Assembly (NCBI GenBank): GCA_037903355.1
Contig: JBAJFE010000047.1
Span: 1-64,000, forward strand
Direction of reading: 5' to 3'
From: Trichuris trichiura
Taxonomy: Eukaryota > Nematoda > Enoplea > Trichinellida > Trichuridae
Length of the DNA: 64,000 bases
The translations under genes and the position numbers were made by a program. Positions 1-12,124 of the stretch are shown here, piece by piece. How positions within the stretch are numbered: the stretch's first letter is position 1; each line of letters starts with the position of its first letter. The notes beneath the pieces are model-generated. The model was given only the letters and a program-made list of their open reading frames with translations. It searched no databases and was not told the origin of the DNA.

Positions 1-1030
1 GAAGAAAATTAGAAATGATTAATCCTGCAAAGCTGACTATCCGTTTGCCTGCTTAGAGACCTCAGAAGTCAGCGCGTCTTTCTAAAAAGAAACTCTAGCG
101 TCACTGCTTTTAAATGCTAAACCTACATTAGTTCGTTGGAATACGCCATAATTTGACTTTGCCGACTTGACCTACCCAACTTAACTTCAAGTTACTTTTG
201 CCTAGAAGCAATTGGTCCTGCTGCCATACCTACAATCATGTATACAATTTGGTTAGTGTAGAAGAGCTTCTCAAGTTATGAACAAATGGGCTCTGAAGGC
301 CAGCTCTTAAGTCGAAAAGTCTGTGAGCCGAAGAAATGCAACCTGAGCATCAGTAGCTATTTTCGCGTACTAAAATTTATGGATGGTTTCTCTGTCGTCT
401 GTTTTTCTTGCTCTACGTGAATAATAGTGCTTTTAATGATATCTAGCAAAAATATGGCACTCGCCACTTTAGTGTGCTTCAATGAAAAAAATAGTTATAG
501 AAGTAACCGTTTATTGTTATTTTTCTATCAGGTTGCACTTAACTTATGCTTCTTTCTTCCGCTGCCTGATGGCTTTAAAAATAAAACGACACGGGTAGGG
601 GTAACACCGAACCTTCTCGTTAACAGCGAGGAAAAGATTACTCCTGTGGACTAAGTGGAAATTTTCCCACCGCAACGCGAAATGCAAGACGGGCAAACTA
701 TGCACTTCAGCAAAAACAGTGCGAACTTATTCACGGACAGCAAGTTCGAATGCCGGTGAGTGGTATTCTAGTGTTTCGCGAAGGGGCGCATGGTTTAGAC
801 GACCGTTATTAAACCGTTTGATGGAGCGAACAAGCGGCAGAAATTGAAGCTAAATTGGAATGCTTTGCGCGACTTGAAATCGTTCACGACTGTTTGATTT
901 CTTGCTCACCTAAGCGTTTCAAATTTTTCTCCCGGGTTTGTCCGTATTAGCAAACCGTTCGTAAATCAAGGACCCCCTGTGTATCCAGCATACGTGGTAC
1001 ATAGAAGGTATGTGTAGTAACTACAGAATC
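1..1030. other. No gene recognised
   Basis: AT-rich sequence with only short chance reading frames. No transposon domain, splice-bounded exon or clear repeat is visible. It may be intergenic, or an intron of a gene running off the left edge. Confidence 0.4.
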
Positions 1031-2540
1031 AGCATGCATGTATGCTATATAAAGCATGCAAGCAGTACATGCTACTTACACGTAAAATATCTTCTGTTCT
1101 CCAAAGTGTCTGCAACATACATACAAAATACTCATGGAATTTGTGAAATTCACGCAGTATACGTTGCCTATAAGTAGAACACCTGTCATAGCCAGGGCTT
1201 GTATGGTACACGTGTAGTATGTATGCTGTATGTACTTGCATAAGAGGAATATTTACATTAAATATGACTTCTAAATGGTACATATTGTTTATAAACTAAG
1301 ACAGCTACAGTGCAAGTTATCCCTACGGCATAAACGCAGTATCTGTGTTGCATATACTCGCACACCAGAAATATTTGATGCATATATGGCATGAACATCG
1401 TACACATTGCTTATAAGTAAAGTGTTATCGACATACAGGATTTTCAGTCACACATCGAGTATATATTGTGCGTATATTTATTTACAGGATATATTTATGC
1501 CATATATAATATGGACATGGTATACTGATTATGCACCGTAAAGACGCTAAGTAATACGAATATCTTTTTATAAGCAACGTATACCATGCGTATGCTGTAG
1601 GCGCCATACATATTTGCTCCATGCAACATTGTGCATGGTAAATACTACATGTGCGCTTAGAGATTTGAGCTATCACAAATTTCCTACTTAAAACCAGTTC
1701 ATACCATATCCATAACATACATAGCATAAACATGCTCTGTAAGAAAGTAAATATGCCAAAAATACTGAGCGTATGGCTGCAGACCCTGCGTATCATAGAT
1801 ATCCCAGCTGTCAGTAATGTATACTGTGTTTATGCCTTATACAAACCAAATAGTTCCATTATACGAACACTGTTGAACCTCCAAAGTTGACCACCTCTCT
1901 AAGTTGACCGAATTTTGACCAGTTGGTTTGTCCGCACGTTAATAAGCGCAAGGACAACTTGCTTAAAAGGGAAGTTGACCGCTTTAGCCGCGACGTGGTA
2001 TATGAACGCAGTGCTGGTTTGTTCTCTGTAAGTTGACCGGTCTGTTGAGTGAACAACTTAGGGTGGTTTAATTGCAATCTGTTTAGCCGAGCCACTTATA
2101 CTCACAGCCTCACTATGCTGACCATCTATGTTGACCAGTTTTTCCCAGTCTGCTGGGTGGTCAACTTACGGAGGTTCAACTGTATATACAACACACATAC
2201 TGCACCTATGCTGTAGAAACAATTTGCGCTATAGCTGTCGTAGTTATAAGCAATATGTGCCATGCAGAAGACAACTATAACGTAAATATTCTTGGTATCT
2301 AAGTAAATAAAGCATGCTTATTACCCATGTACCATAAAAGTCGTATCAATTGCAGATATTTCGCTTCTAGGCAAAGTGTACTCCGTGAATGCCGCAAATT
2401 TCCATGACTATCTTGTATGTATACCGTGTACAAGCTGTATATTACGCTTACGTTCTAGAAACTTTGGGCAACAAAAATTATCTCACGTGTAAGCAGCATG
2501 TACTGCTTGCATGCTATGTATAGCATGCATACGTGCTAGC
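1031..2540. mobile_element. Non-autonomous element with ~60-bp terminal inverted repeats
   Basis: The sequence at 1031-1090 returns in inverted orientation at 2481-2540. The shared core is GCATGCAAGCAGTACATGCT followed by ..CTTACACGT. Between the ends are degenerate direct units of roughly 120 bp, recognisable as GAATATTTACATTAAATATG-like blocks near 1246, 1370 and 1490 and again around 2240-2300. No transposase frame is present, so this is probably a non-autonomous DNA element or a decayed satellite. A separate MITE sits inside it at 1868-2182. The family was not recognised. Confidence 0.5.
1868..2182. mobile_element. MITE with pogo/Tigger-like ends
   Basis: About 315 bp bounded by inverted repeats. 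The right end read outward-in is CAGTTGAACCTCCGTAAGTTG and the left end is a slightly diverged version (CTGTTGAACCTCCAAAGTTG); both run on into GACCACC. TA follows the right end. The motif AAGTTGACC recurs several times inside. Ends of the form CAGTTGAACCTC are typical of pogo/Tigger-group elements, and a BrkDBD-type pogo transposase relic lies at 41.2-42.4 kb. No coding capacity is seen. Confidence 0.6.
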
Positions 2541-2734
2541 TCTGTGGTTACTGCACATGTCCTTTAGGTACCACGCATACCGAATTTTCACCAGGCAAAT
2601 TGTATACCTGAATGCAGGTATGGCAACAGGACCAATTGCTTTTAGGCTAGGTTGGCTTGAAGTCATCGGTGGAGTCAAGCTGGTTAGGTCAGGTTGAAGT
2701 GCACTCTCTTTTTGGATGGAACCAAAGAACGTCA

Positions 2735-2917
2735 GCAGCTCCCTTACACTGCTGACGACGGAACAAGAGCAGTTCTGAAACGTACGGTATTCATATTGTT
2801 CTGTATTTTCGCTAACAATTTGCTCATCCATTCGTTGGTAGACAATTTGAAGTTTACTTACAGATACATGAAACAAAACAAGACCCGTGAACCAGAAGAT
2901 CAACTATGGAAGGAACC
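2735..2917 (+). repeat. PLE tail fragment (family II) with hammerhead-like motif
   Basis: This piece closely matches the 3' tail of PLE-D at 60.15-60.32 kb, including the stretch for ACAATTTGCTCATCCATYCG and the end ACCCGTGAACCAGAAGATC. CTGACGA lies at 2752-2758, a GGAAC/GTTCT stem follows, and GAAAC lies at 2777-2781, then a GGTA triplet: the order of a hammerhead core. Only the tail is present. Confidence 0.65.
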
Positions 2918-3328
2918 AAAGAAAGCAAAATTTTTGGGTGTTATCACTTTGCAGCTATTCAAGATTAGTCTTATACTAACATTGTCATTATTTTTGAAGC
3001 AGACACGTAAAGCTAATACAGGCGATTCGAAATATCCAAGCGTAGATTTATTTATTCTTTTTCATTTAAAAACAGTTTGATATCTTTCAGCTTTCATAAA
3101 AGAAGTAATCAGAACGCGCTGTACGTTTAGGTAGTTTAGAGGAAACGTAGCACAAGCGCAAACATGGCGACTGACAGAGGCATTAAGAACAATTTTTGTT
3201 ACTCTCTAACAAAGTAACAATTTTGTTTTACCCTTGATAGTCTAATAAAGACTGAATCTACCAGTGCTGCTCAGTGGGAATGTAGTAGTAGCAAAGTTGG
3301 GCAAAATTCGAATAGACTGAAGACTGAG

Positions 3329-3995
3329 CACATGAAGTCCTTAACGAGGTACAGGAACACAGTCAACCGATTGAACGGAGAACGGTCCATCAGGTCTCGT
3401 GAACGTCCGCCCACACTGGATCCGCGAGATGCCATGGAGCAGGCCACCCAGAATACACCGGTACCACAGCACGCAGCGCACTGCACGGGTCAACTGCGTG
3501 CGATGGTGCTGTGTAAAGAAAGACAATTTATAATTAGGAAGATTAAAGAAGCACCTTATATAAGGTTCAACTCTGAACTCAACAGGGACAGTGGCATTTC
3601 AGTTAGTGACTCCTGGACAAACTTCATCGGGGCTACAAACTGCTGCCTGCTACAAGAATCGCCTGCACAGGGACAACAACGGTGCACCACGGTGTCTTGG
3701 GAAATATCCCCAGCCCGCCAACTGCCCTTGCCCCCTTCATTCTTCTTCTTTCCCTTCCTTTCTTTGCTCCTTTTCTCCCTCCCCTTTCCCCTCCTCCAGT
3801 TCCCCTTCTTCGCCCCCTCCACCCTCATTTTAATTTTGTTACTCATTTAAAACGACCCAGGTTCTCCACGGTTTAAAGCACTTGTCCTACATAACGCCAC
3901 GCTTGGAATCTCTTTGTCACTTTCATGCGCTGAAGACGGGAACAGGAGTTCCCTGAAAGCTTCGCAATATTAATAAAAACTTTGAACGGGTTGCC
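3329..3995 (+). pseudogene. PLE fragment: end of GIY-YIG protein plus 3' tail
   Basis: Codons from 3332 read as the C-terminus of a Penelope-like protein: a PPTLDPRDAMEQA block, HAAHCTGQ, a RKIKEAPYIRFNSELNRD block and a terminal TNCCL. These line up with TTDPRKAMENA, HASRC, RRIKEALYIQSNSTINRD and QCCAL of PLE-D. A pyrimidine-rich stretch follows, then a hammerhead-like motif (CTGAAGA 3930-3936, GGGAAC/GTTCCC stem, GAAAGC 3955-3960) and the tail end near 3995. The RT domain is missing, so this is a 5'-truncated copy of a third subfamily. Confidence 0.7.
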
Positions 3996-4930
3996 TTTCC
4001 ATACGTTAATGTTATTAGCGGTTAAAAGGTTAACAGATGCACCTATAGTCATTTGAAAAAAGAGATGCATCCGGGACTTGCGACATGTATGTCACAAAGT
4101 TTTCCATGAATTTAGTTAAGTTCTCAGTTCCACAATGAGTATAATTAGACCACGGACAGCTTACGCAATTCAGCTTATCGCATTAACAATTAGCTAACTT
4201 CTGCCGCTTCAATGCAAAAGCAAAGAACACGTTTCTTCGCCCCCTAAATTTTTTCGCCTTAACAGTACAGCTTCATAGCAACAAATTGAATGAACAAACT
4301 TTAGCGAAGAAATTGTTGCAAAGAACCGGGAGTGAAGCTGAACAGTTTTAAAAATAACAGAACAAAAAGAAAATAGTTTATTTATGAGTAAAGCTCGACA
4401 TGACGTGTCCCAGTACCTAACCCCCCTAACGGAAGTGGATATATGGCACCTCGAAGTGAAGCTGGGATAGGCCAGGTCTTCCTGATTCATTATTTACGAA
4501 ATGTCAAGAATTAAGAATGACGGTCACCTTTGTAGCTTTCAGGTTCGAACTATGCCAGCTAACGCATTAAAAAAAGATGTACAAGGATAGACTGAAACAG
4601 AAACAATTTGCTAGCATTTTCTCCGATCCGTTTAATCTATGTTTCAGCTGCTTCTGGTTAGCGTAATTTTAAAGTAAGCAAAAGGTTATCGCATCCTGGT
4701 TGCAAAGAAAAATGTTCTACCATTCAAAAGAGCTAGTGATACTTGTTATTTAGCGAAGCTCCGCTTGCTTTATCACGATTAAGACGCAAGAATTAACCAG
4801 AGATTATGGCAGCAATTGGTGAGTGTAAGCTGTTAGAACGGACGGTGAACAAATAAGGGCGCAACAAGAATCTACTGAATAAGTTATTGCTTTGTAAATG
4901 TAACTTCTTGGTACAGGATCGTATAGTTTC
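3996..4930. other. No gene recognised
   Basis: Spacer between two PLE copies. Both strands were read for a continuation of the ADAM gene and none was found. Confidence 0.4.
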
Positions 4931-7276
4931 ATGTTGAGTTTCTTTTACGGAATCTTGTTTTCAACTGGAATGTCCCTACTGAGGAACGTTACAAGAAATT
5001 ACAGATACGCATTAGCGAACCTCAGGGCAGATTATAATAGCACACTGGACTTCCTCAGCAACCGGCTACACAAAACAACTTACGAAACCCTGGTCAGACA
5101 TGTGGACTATGCCGCAAGAACAGTTTGCACATCGCAAAAACAGGTACTAAAAAGAAAATTTGATAACCTTCAAGTCAGGCTCTCGAGAACAACTAGCAAC
5201 CCATGCAGGAATAATCCACAAAGAGTCACTAAGCCAGAACCAAACACAGTAATAAATGTCAGCTCCGCCCCTCTAAGCGAAAGTGAAATGACTATACTGA
5301 AAAAAGGACTGAACTTTGTACCGACTCCTAAACAACCACCCTTCCTTGACATCATTGCCTCAGTCGAAGACAGCCTATCTTCGGTCGACCCACAAAAAGC
5401 GGTACAGATTAAGCAAAATTTGTCCACGTTAATCCTAGATAATCACTTCAACGCCACCCCAAACTTGAGCCGATATGAGATCAACTGCTTAAATCAACTT
5501 AAAAGGCAACCTAATAGAATTATAACTAAGGCAGAAAAAGGCAACAAAATTTTTCTACTTGACAGAACCATTTACAATCACAAAATGACAACCATCTTGA
5601 TCACCAACAGTTATACGCCCCTGCCCAACGACCCTACAGAAGCGTCTAGGAAAAATCTCCGTTCCCTTCTCATTACATACGGCACAGAAACCAGAGAACC
5701 AGAAATTATCAGAATAGCAACGCACCTCAAATACGCATCGAATTATAGACCCCCTGAGCTCTACCGTCTTCCAAAGGTGCACAAACTAGAGGTTCCATTA
5801 AGACCAATAGTTTCCACAATTAACAGCACCACAAGTGAACTTAGTAGGTACTTAAAAAAGATCATCAAGCCACTAACTGGCAATGAATCGTCCTTCGTGA
5901 AAAATAGTAAAAGCTTCGTCAATGAAATACGAAACTTCCATCTAGAACCGGACGAGATTTTAGTCAGTTACGACGTGAAAGATCTATTCCCGAGCATTCC
6001 AATCTCAGACACTGTCGAAACCCTATACAATCTCCTCAATACAGATACAACTCTGTCCAGCAGAACCAATTTAAACCCCTTCCACATTGTCAAGCTAGTG
6101 TCGTTCTGCATGCAAGATGGCAATTACTTCATGTTTGACAATAAGTTCTACAAGCAATCTAACGGGGTTCCTATGGGCAGTTCACTATCTCCTGTCCTGG
6201 CGGAAATATTCATGGAAAGTTTTGAAAAGGAAATGTCTGAAACTGTAGACAGAGAAATTGCTCCACGACTATACAAAAGATATGTCGATGATATCTTCGT
6301 CATTATAAAAGATGGGAAAGAGGAGCAATTTCTGCAGTTTCTAAACAGCATCCGGCCGAAGCAAATAGTTTTTACAATGGAAAAAGAGGCGAATAAAACC
6401 CTTTCCTTCCTGGACGCCCTGATTACTCACACAGATCAGGGACTCAAAACCAGAGTACACAGAAAGCCGACACACACCGAACAGTACCTCGATTTCTCAT
6501 CACGTCACCCACGATCGGTAATGCGTGGTATCATCTCTGGCATGATCAACAGAGCGGTCAATTTATGCGAACCTGAATTTATCCAATCAGAATTTAACTA
6601 TATTAGAAAGATTTTTTACAAAAACAACTATCCAAAATCTTTCATCAACCAAGTGTTCAAAGACAAGCTCCACAACCGGGAATCACATCAAGCAAACATC
6701 CTGCCCGACACACGGTTGGTTATCCCCTATGTGGCAGGATTAGGAGAAAAGATCATCCGGCTAGGAAAACAGTTAGGATTCCAAGTCTTTTTCAAAAGCT
6801 TCCCCAACCTCAGGACCATTCTCCGGAAGGACAAAACCAAAATCCCAAAAAACAAAAGAACAGGACTGGTCTACGCAATCAAATGCCCTTGTTCCAGAGT
6901 GTACATTAGGGAAACCGGAAACACCTTAGAACATAGATTCAACGAACATATGAAAAGCCTTACCACCTATAACAACGCAAAAAACATTCTCAACAACGAC
7001 AACAACCCTACAAGACGACGTGGAAAGAAAATCGTGAACCCAAAAACTACCATGGACAAAGCGATACAGGCCTCCGCGGTCGTCGAACACGCCGCACGAT
7101 GCAACCAGTCTCTCCATCCAAAAGTCTTATGCTACGAAAGCAATTTGCGCCTACGGAAAATCAAGGAAGCCCTATACATCAGGCACAATGAGACGTACAA
7201 TAGAGACCAAGGAGCAGAAATAAACGAACTATGGGCAAACATTGCCACCCGCTTTAAATGCTGCTCACTTGACTAA
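4931..7276 (+). CDS. PLE-A: Penelope-like reverse transcriptase with GIY-YIG endonuclease
   Basis: One open frame of 781 codons from an ATG, with no internal stop. The reverse transcriptase shows motif A (SYDVKDLFPSIP, Asp348), motif B (NGVPMGSSLSPVLAEIF) and motif C (RYVDDIFVI, Asp453-Asp454). The C-terminal endonuclease follows, with GLVYAIKCPCSRVYIRETGN, a C-x-C pair and downstream His residues as in the Penelope type of GIY-YIG domain. In the family this protein copies the element RNA at a nick made by its own endonuclease. The Gly of YIG is Arg660 here (AGG at 6908-6910), which probably cripples the nuclease, since PLE-B, PLE-C and the 62-kb copy keep Gly. The tail runs to about 7616. 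No complete upstream pseudo-LTR is seen, so the 5' end may be truncated. The start could also be the ATG at 4970. Confidence 0.9.
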   Translation: MLSFFYGILFSTGMSLLRNVTRNYRYALANLRADYNSTLDFLSNRLHKTTYETLVRHVDYAARTVCTSQKQVLKRKFDNLQVRLSRTTSNPCRNNPQRVTKPEPNTVINVSSAPLSESEMTILKKGLNFVPTPKQPPFLDIIASVEDSLSSVDPQKAVQIKQNLSTLILDNHFNATPNLSRYEINCLNQLKRQPNRIITKAEKGNKIFLLDRTIYNHKMTTILITNSYTPLPNDPTEASRKNLRSLLITYGTETREPEIIRIATHLKYASNYRPPELYRLPKVHKLEVPLRPIVSTINSTTSELSRYLKKIIKPLTGNESSFVKNSKSFVNEIRNFHLEPDEILVSYDVKDLFPSIPISDTVETLYNLLNTDTTLSSRTNLNPFHIVKLVSFCMQDGNYFMFDNKFYKQSNGVPMGSSLSPVLAEIFMESFEKEMSETVDREIAPRLYKRYVDDIFVIIKDGKEEQFLQFLNSIRPKQIVFTMEKEANKTLSFLDALITHTDQGLKTRVHRKPTHTEQYLDFSSRHPRSVMRGIISGMINRAVNLCEPEFIQSEFNYIRKIFYKNNYPKSFINQVFKDKLHNRESHQANILPDTRLVIPYVAGLGEKIIRLGKQLGFQVFFKSFPNLRTILRKDKTKIPKNKRTGLVYAIKCPCSRVYIRETGNTLEHRFNEHMKSLTTYNNAKNILNNDNNPTRRRGKKIVNPKTTMDKAIQASAVVEHAARCNQSLHPKVLCYESNLRLRKIKEALYIRHNETYNRDQGAEINELWANIATRFKCCSLD

Positions 7277-7527
7277 ACACAAGAAAGAAAACAAAGAACT
7301 ACGGATCAAAACCAACCAAATGGAGAAGTACCTTAAAATGAAATTTCTGAAGAACAACACATATCCACAAAAAGAAAAATGGCTAGCTGACAGGCAGAAG
7401 ATGAGGACACAATGAAATCTACTTTAAAACATTTGACTTTAAACAGTTAAAACATCCCCGCGCAACACCCGTTACATCATTTTAACAGCGTGAATTTTCG
7501 TTACGTCATTGCTTTATATTAACACCG

Positions 7528-7566
7528 CTGAAGACGGGTCTCGTTTGACCCGAAAGCTCCGGAATA
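7528..7566 (+). ncRNA. Hammerhead-ribozyme-like motif in PLE-A tail
   Basis: CTGAAGA (7528-7534) is followed by a CGGGTC/GACCCG stem and GAAAGC (7552-7557), then the palindrome-like CTCCGGAA and the triplet ATA. PLEs are known to carry hammerhead motifs in their pseudo-LTRs. I could not confirm stem I, so cleavage is unproven. Confidence 0.5.
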
Positions 7567-7617
7567 ATAAAAATATTATCAACGGGACAAAATTTCCGTA
7601 AAAGAAACTCAATATCA

Positions 7618-8247
<630 letters not shown>

Positions 8248-8344
8248 CTTGAATGTCTGATGAGAAGCGCTGGTAAAACTTAGTAATATAAGGCTTAGAG
8301 CCTATTATGTTTTCTGCATCGGTGAGACGACCTTAGCAACTTAC

Positions 8345-11080
8345 TTGCATTCAAAAACTTTGCCGTCTTCTGTAAACTGTGTTTTAAAGTAGAAAGGGAA
8401 ACTTGGAGATTCGGTGCCCCCTTTGCAGAACAAAAGACCGCAAAGGTAATCCCTGCAAAAAAAGAAAAAATATACGATTACACAACTGTATTTTTAACTG
8501 GCAAAGGAAACACGACCTGTCAGTGCAAGCAATGGGTCTCCGCAGGTAGTCGACGCCGCAGTGTCCAAAGTCAATACCCAACGTGTTAAATTTTCGAAAA
8601 CAAGCATCGTCGGCCACTGTCGATTCTATCGGTGAAAGAAAAGTCAGATTTTGATTTGCATATTAGAAATTTCCATATCGTCCTCTCACCGGGTCCCCAA
8701 ATCTTCTGACAATCAGTCACGGCACGACGGCATCGACCCGCGTAACAGTAACCTTGTTGGTCCGAACCGCAAGGCGATCCATCAAGCTTGTAAGAATCGG
8801 CGGGGCACTAGAAAAAAATAATAATTTTTATAAACATATTATTCGCACCAATTCAAACCTGTCCGGAGATAGCCAAGCAGCGTTCAGGGAAATCGCATTC
8901 GGCATCCTGACTATGGCGACAAATTGTTTCATTGGATATGAACTACAAAAGTAAACGACGCTCTTTCAACGTCTAACTATGAAGCTGAATGGAAATGTTA
9001 CTTGGCACTTGTCGCAGCAAGGTCCGCGAGCGCATTGAGCTCCCGCCTTTAGCTTGCACGTGACCGCGTCACAACATGGATCGATCAGCTCACATTCCTG
9101 CAACATTTAAAAAATTATGCAATCAAGATTATACTCGAACAAGCGAACTGACGTCGACGGAACCGCAATCGCAAACTTCACCCTCATCGACTACTTTGTT
9201 TCCACACTTCGCCAGCACGTTGTCCTTAAAAGGATGCTCTTCAAAGGCCCGCTTCGAAAAGGATACAATAGTTGCTTACTTGCAAAGGTTGATTGAACAA
9301 GCAGCGACCTTGTCCGGAATTCAGCAACGCCAAAAAGTCCCTTCTACTGCAGTCGGTGAATCGGTAAATTTTTCTATTTCGTTTGCTTGGCGCGAAACTG
9401 CATTTTTTAAAAAGTCTTGACTTATTTTCAACGTTTCTAATTGTTAAAAAGCGTTGCTACCTGTAGAGACCGCCCATTATGCTAATGAACCCGTCAGGGT
9501 CGTCGCACTCGAAATCTAAAAATGGACTGTTGCCTTTATTTTTCTTTAGAAGGGCATTCCACGGCTAACCGTTATCGTCGTGGCTCATTCCCAATATGTG
9601 ACCAATGGAATGGGCCATTAGGACGGACGTGTAAAAGGGTTGAAATTTGTCGGCCATTTTGATCATACCGGCCGCCCTGGCAGTACATACAGCATCCGAG
9701 ACGGACATAGTTTCCGCTTTGTTCAGCTCAGCCATGCTGACAAGCAAAGCGGCGTCGTGCGAAAGTGTCTCCACTTCGCGAGAAAGAAATTGGACAAAAC
9801 TTAGTAAGCTTGGCAGAATTTCCCGCTGCACACCGACTCGATTGAGTGATACCCACAATTCGGCATGCACGACAGATACCCGTATGTTCAATTGTTGAAA
9901 CATCTACAAAAACAAAACACCAGCCGTACTACTTAACATAGACGTCATTGCCGAGCTGACCAAGTCGACAATGTTGACGCATTCCAGAAGAAAGCGAAAC
10001 AAGTCGGTTGAAGGTAAGTTCAGCCAGTTTACCTGAAATGAAGATTTTGTAAAACGCAAAAAAAACTAAGTTCTTCCGCTTTTCGTTGAACTCACCACTC
10101 TTTGTTCGACAAAGATGCTTAGCTCGACGAATTTCGTCTCCACCTCCACGTCACGTTTCCACTGAAGCGTAATGGCAAAAAAGTCATTTGCGTACTAAGG
10201 AAAACAACATTTTGACCTACCAATCGCCTTTGAGCGGGCCTCTGTCGCCCAATTCCCTTTCGACTCCATTCGGTGTTGTCAGTGTTACCTGAAAATCATC
10301 ATTTTCTACAGTAGAGCGCAGATCGTCTCCGCCGGCTAACCGCAAGTCGCTTCTTCGTCCCTCTTCATGCGCATGAACAGGTGCGGATGCCGGCGAGTCA
10401 AATTGCCGCCCCTCATTGGTACAATCAAAAAGGTGTTGTTTTCAAAAATTATCGATCCGCTTAAAGCAAGATGCAAATGAAATTTGGATGGATGGATTTT
10501 TTTCGCGCCAAAACTTACCGTAGACCAAAACAAGTGGATAAAGCAACCTGCGAATCAGCATGACCGTGCACTTGTCCTTGATAGTAGCAGTTGGCCAACG
10601 AGTGGCCGCTCGTTTCGGCCACGGAGTCGGAATGAAGGAACCGCCTGTACCTTGCACCGGCTGGGATCAGAACGCTAAAGAAATTTATTCCTCGCAAGTG
10701 AAAAAGAAGAATCGAACGCCCGCGACGGGCGGCGCCTACTCGTTCAACTGAACGTGCAACCGAAAGCGACCGTAACTTGTCTTTAAAACAAAGGAGCAAT
10801 GCTCGAAATGGACAGTCTGAAAAGACAATGAAAATGAATTGCGAAACTGCCACTGCAGCAAGTTCGTCCTTACAACATTGTCGAACAGATAGTTGCGAGT
10901 ATCAATGCCGACGCGACTTCGATCACGCATTTGTATCGGATATATAATTTCAAAATCGTCGACAAGATGCTCCATCAATTCTTTATTCCAAGGATCCAAC
11001 GTGGACGCGTCAGCTACAAAATGTGACCTTGAAAATCGATTTCGCCGAAACGATGTCAAGCGAACGTTCAAGGACAACAG
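8345..11080 (-). CDS. ADAM family protein, predicted catalytically inactive (partial, 16 exons)
   Basis: Exons on the minus strand: 11080-10874, 10816-10740, 10650-10519, 10459-10341, 10288-10221, 10161-10096, 10032-9961, 9903-9570, 9515-9461, 9373-9280, 9224-9153, 9097-9002, 8942-8859, 8807-8690, 8625-8517, 8452-8345; all are phase-consistent and bounded by GT/AG. They give about 603 residues in ADAM order: prodomain ([19 protein letters not shown]), basic RRPAQRRLWKR cleavage region, reprolysin domain ([21 protein letters not shown]), disintegrin domain ([25 protein letters not shown] loop) and cysteine-rich domain ([37 protein letters not shown]). The zinc site reads [13 protein letters not shown]: all three His remain, but the catalytic Glu is Ser (codon 9607-9609). 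Active ADAMs shed membrane proteins; inactive members mainly mediate adhesion or regulation. The N-terminus and the C-terminal part (EGF, membrane segment, tail) are not identified. A good donor follows the last exon, but the next 4 kb downstream is repeats and PLE-A. Confidence 0.9.
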
Positions 11081-11135
11081 CTGGGCGACGCGTCACTGGG
11101 GAAGATTCGTAACACAATAATACTAATTAAAACTT

Positions 11136-11793
11136 CAAAACGTTAAACTAGGTAACACCTTGCGGAAAAGGAACCCGTAATTGACTCATCAAAATAGACG
11201 CAACATAAAAATGTCATAGACGAAAAAAAACGGTTGAAATGATTAACTGTTGTTGACAATGGCAGCATAGAAGATAACAGCTCTTTTAGGGGTTGAAATC
11301 GGCGATAAGCAGAAACATTTCCCAAGTCTTTACCGACGCGGAATTTAAATTTCAAAAATTCAAAGGCATCAGTTCACTTAGAGATAAAGCGAGAAGTAGC
11401 AAAGCGAATAACCCAACGCCGAGTTATAGGCAACACGAGGCGTACTTGAACACATCTTAGGTGAATTCAAATTTTAATGATTACGCAACCGGCTTCTCTA
11501 TCGTGTATGAATCAATAGGTTCTATCGCGAAGGTGTGAAATCGAACTATGGGAGTGACACTTCCTCACACAGCTTTTCACTTTCTCGATACACCCTTCAA
11601 CCTTCTGGCATAAAGCTATAAGTTTTATTTAAAGAATGACCTGCTCGAATTGATCGTGAAAAGCTTTTACCAGCACGTTAGTGGGCAAACGTTTTACGAC
11701 CAGTTATGGCAATGCTTTTCAAATGAAGAATTGATCTAAAAGCATTTTTCCATTAAAGGAAAATCTTGCAATCGATCGTGCATTAATTTGACC
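11136..11793. other. Non-coding stretch upstream of the ADAM body
   Basis: No exon could be supported. It is probably intronic if the signal-peptide exon at 16.3 kb belongs to the ADAM gene. Confidence 0.35.
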
Positions 11794-12124
11794 TTGGTGC
11801 AAGGCTTTGAAAACGTGGTGTCTTGGTACGGGACCATATATTTTCATAATGAAAAAACTTTATTACGGAACGGTTCCCGTTTATGTATACAGAAAAGAGA
11901 CTCCGGAGCTTTCGGGTCATTCATTATGAAAATGTATGGTCCCGTACCAAGACACCGCGTTTTCAAAACTATACAGGGTGTATACGGAACACCCCTTCTG
12001 TCAGCTGCAAGACGTTTGGAACATATACGTATCAAAACGGGTCTTACACAAGGCCAACTGACCTTCCTGCTGAAATGCAGAAATCAAGAAATCCTACCAA
12101 AGTGCTTCAGGTTAAAATGGGGAC

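Noticed and set aside
9904..9960. Frame break before MFQQLNIRV in the ADAM gene
   Set aside because: Using the GTCAGC donor at 9960 gives a 57-nt phase-0 intron and an uninterrupted family-like sequence; the GTTAAG donor would have broken the frame.
9225..10220. Introns of 26, 28 and 36 nt in the ADAM gene
   Set aside because: First-pass acceptors gave these lengths. In each case a better acceptor further downstream, in the same phase, gives 59, 55 and 54 nt, matching the other introns and the family alignment.
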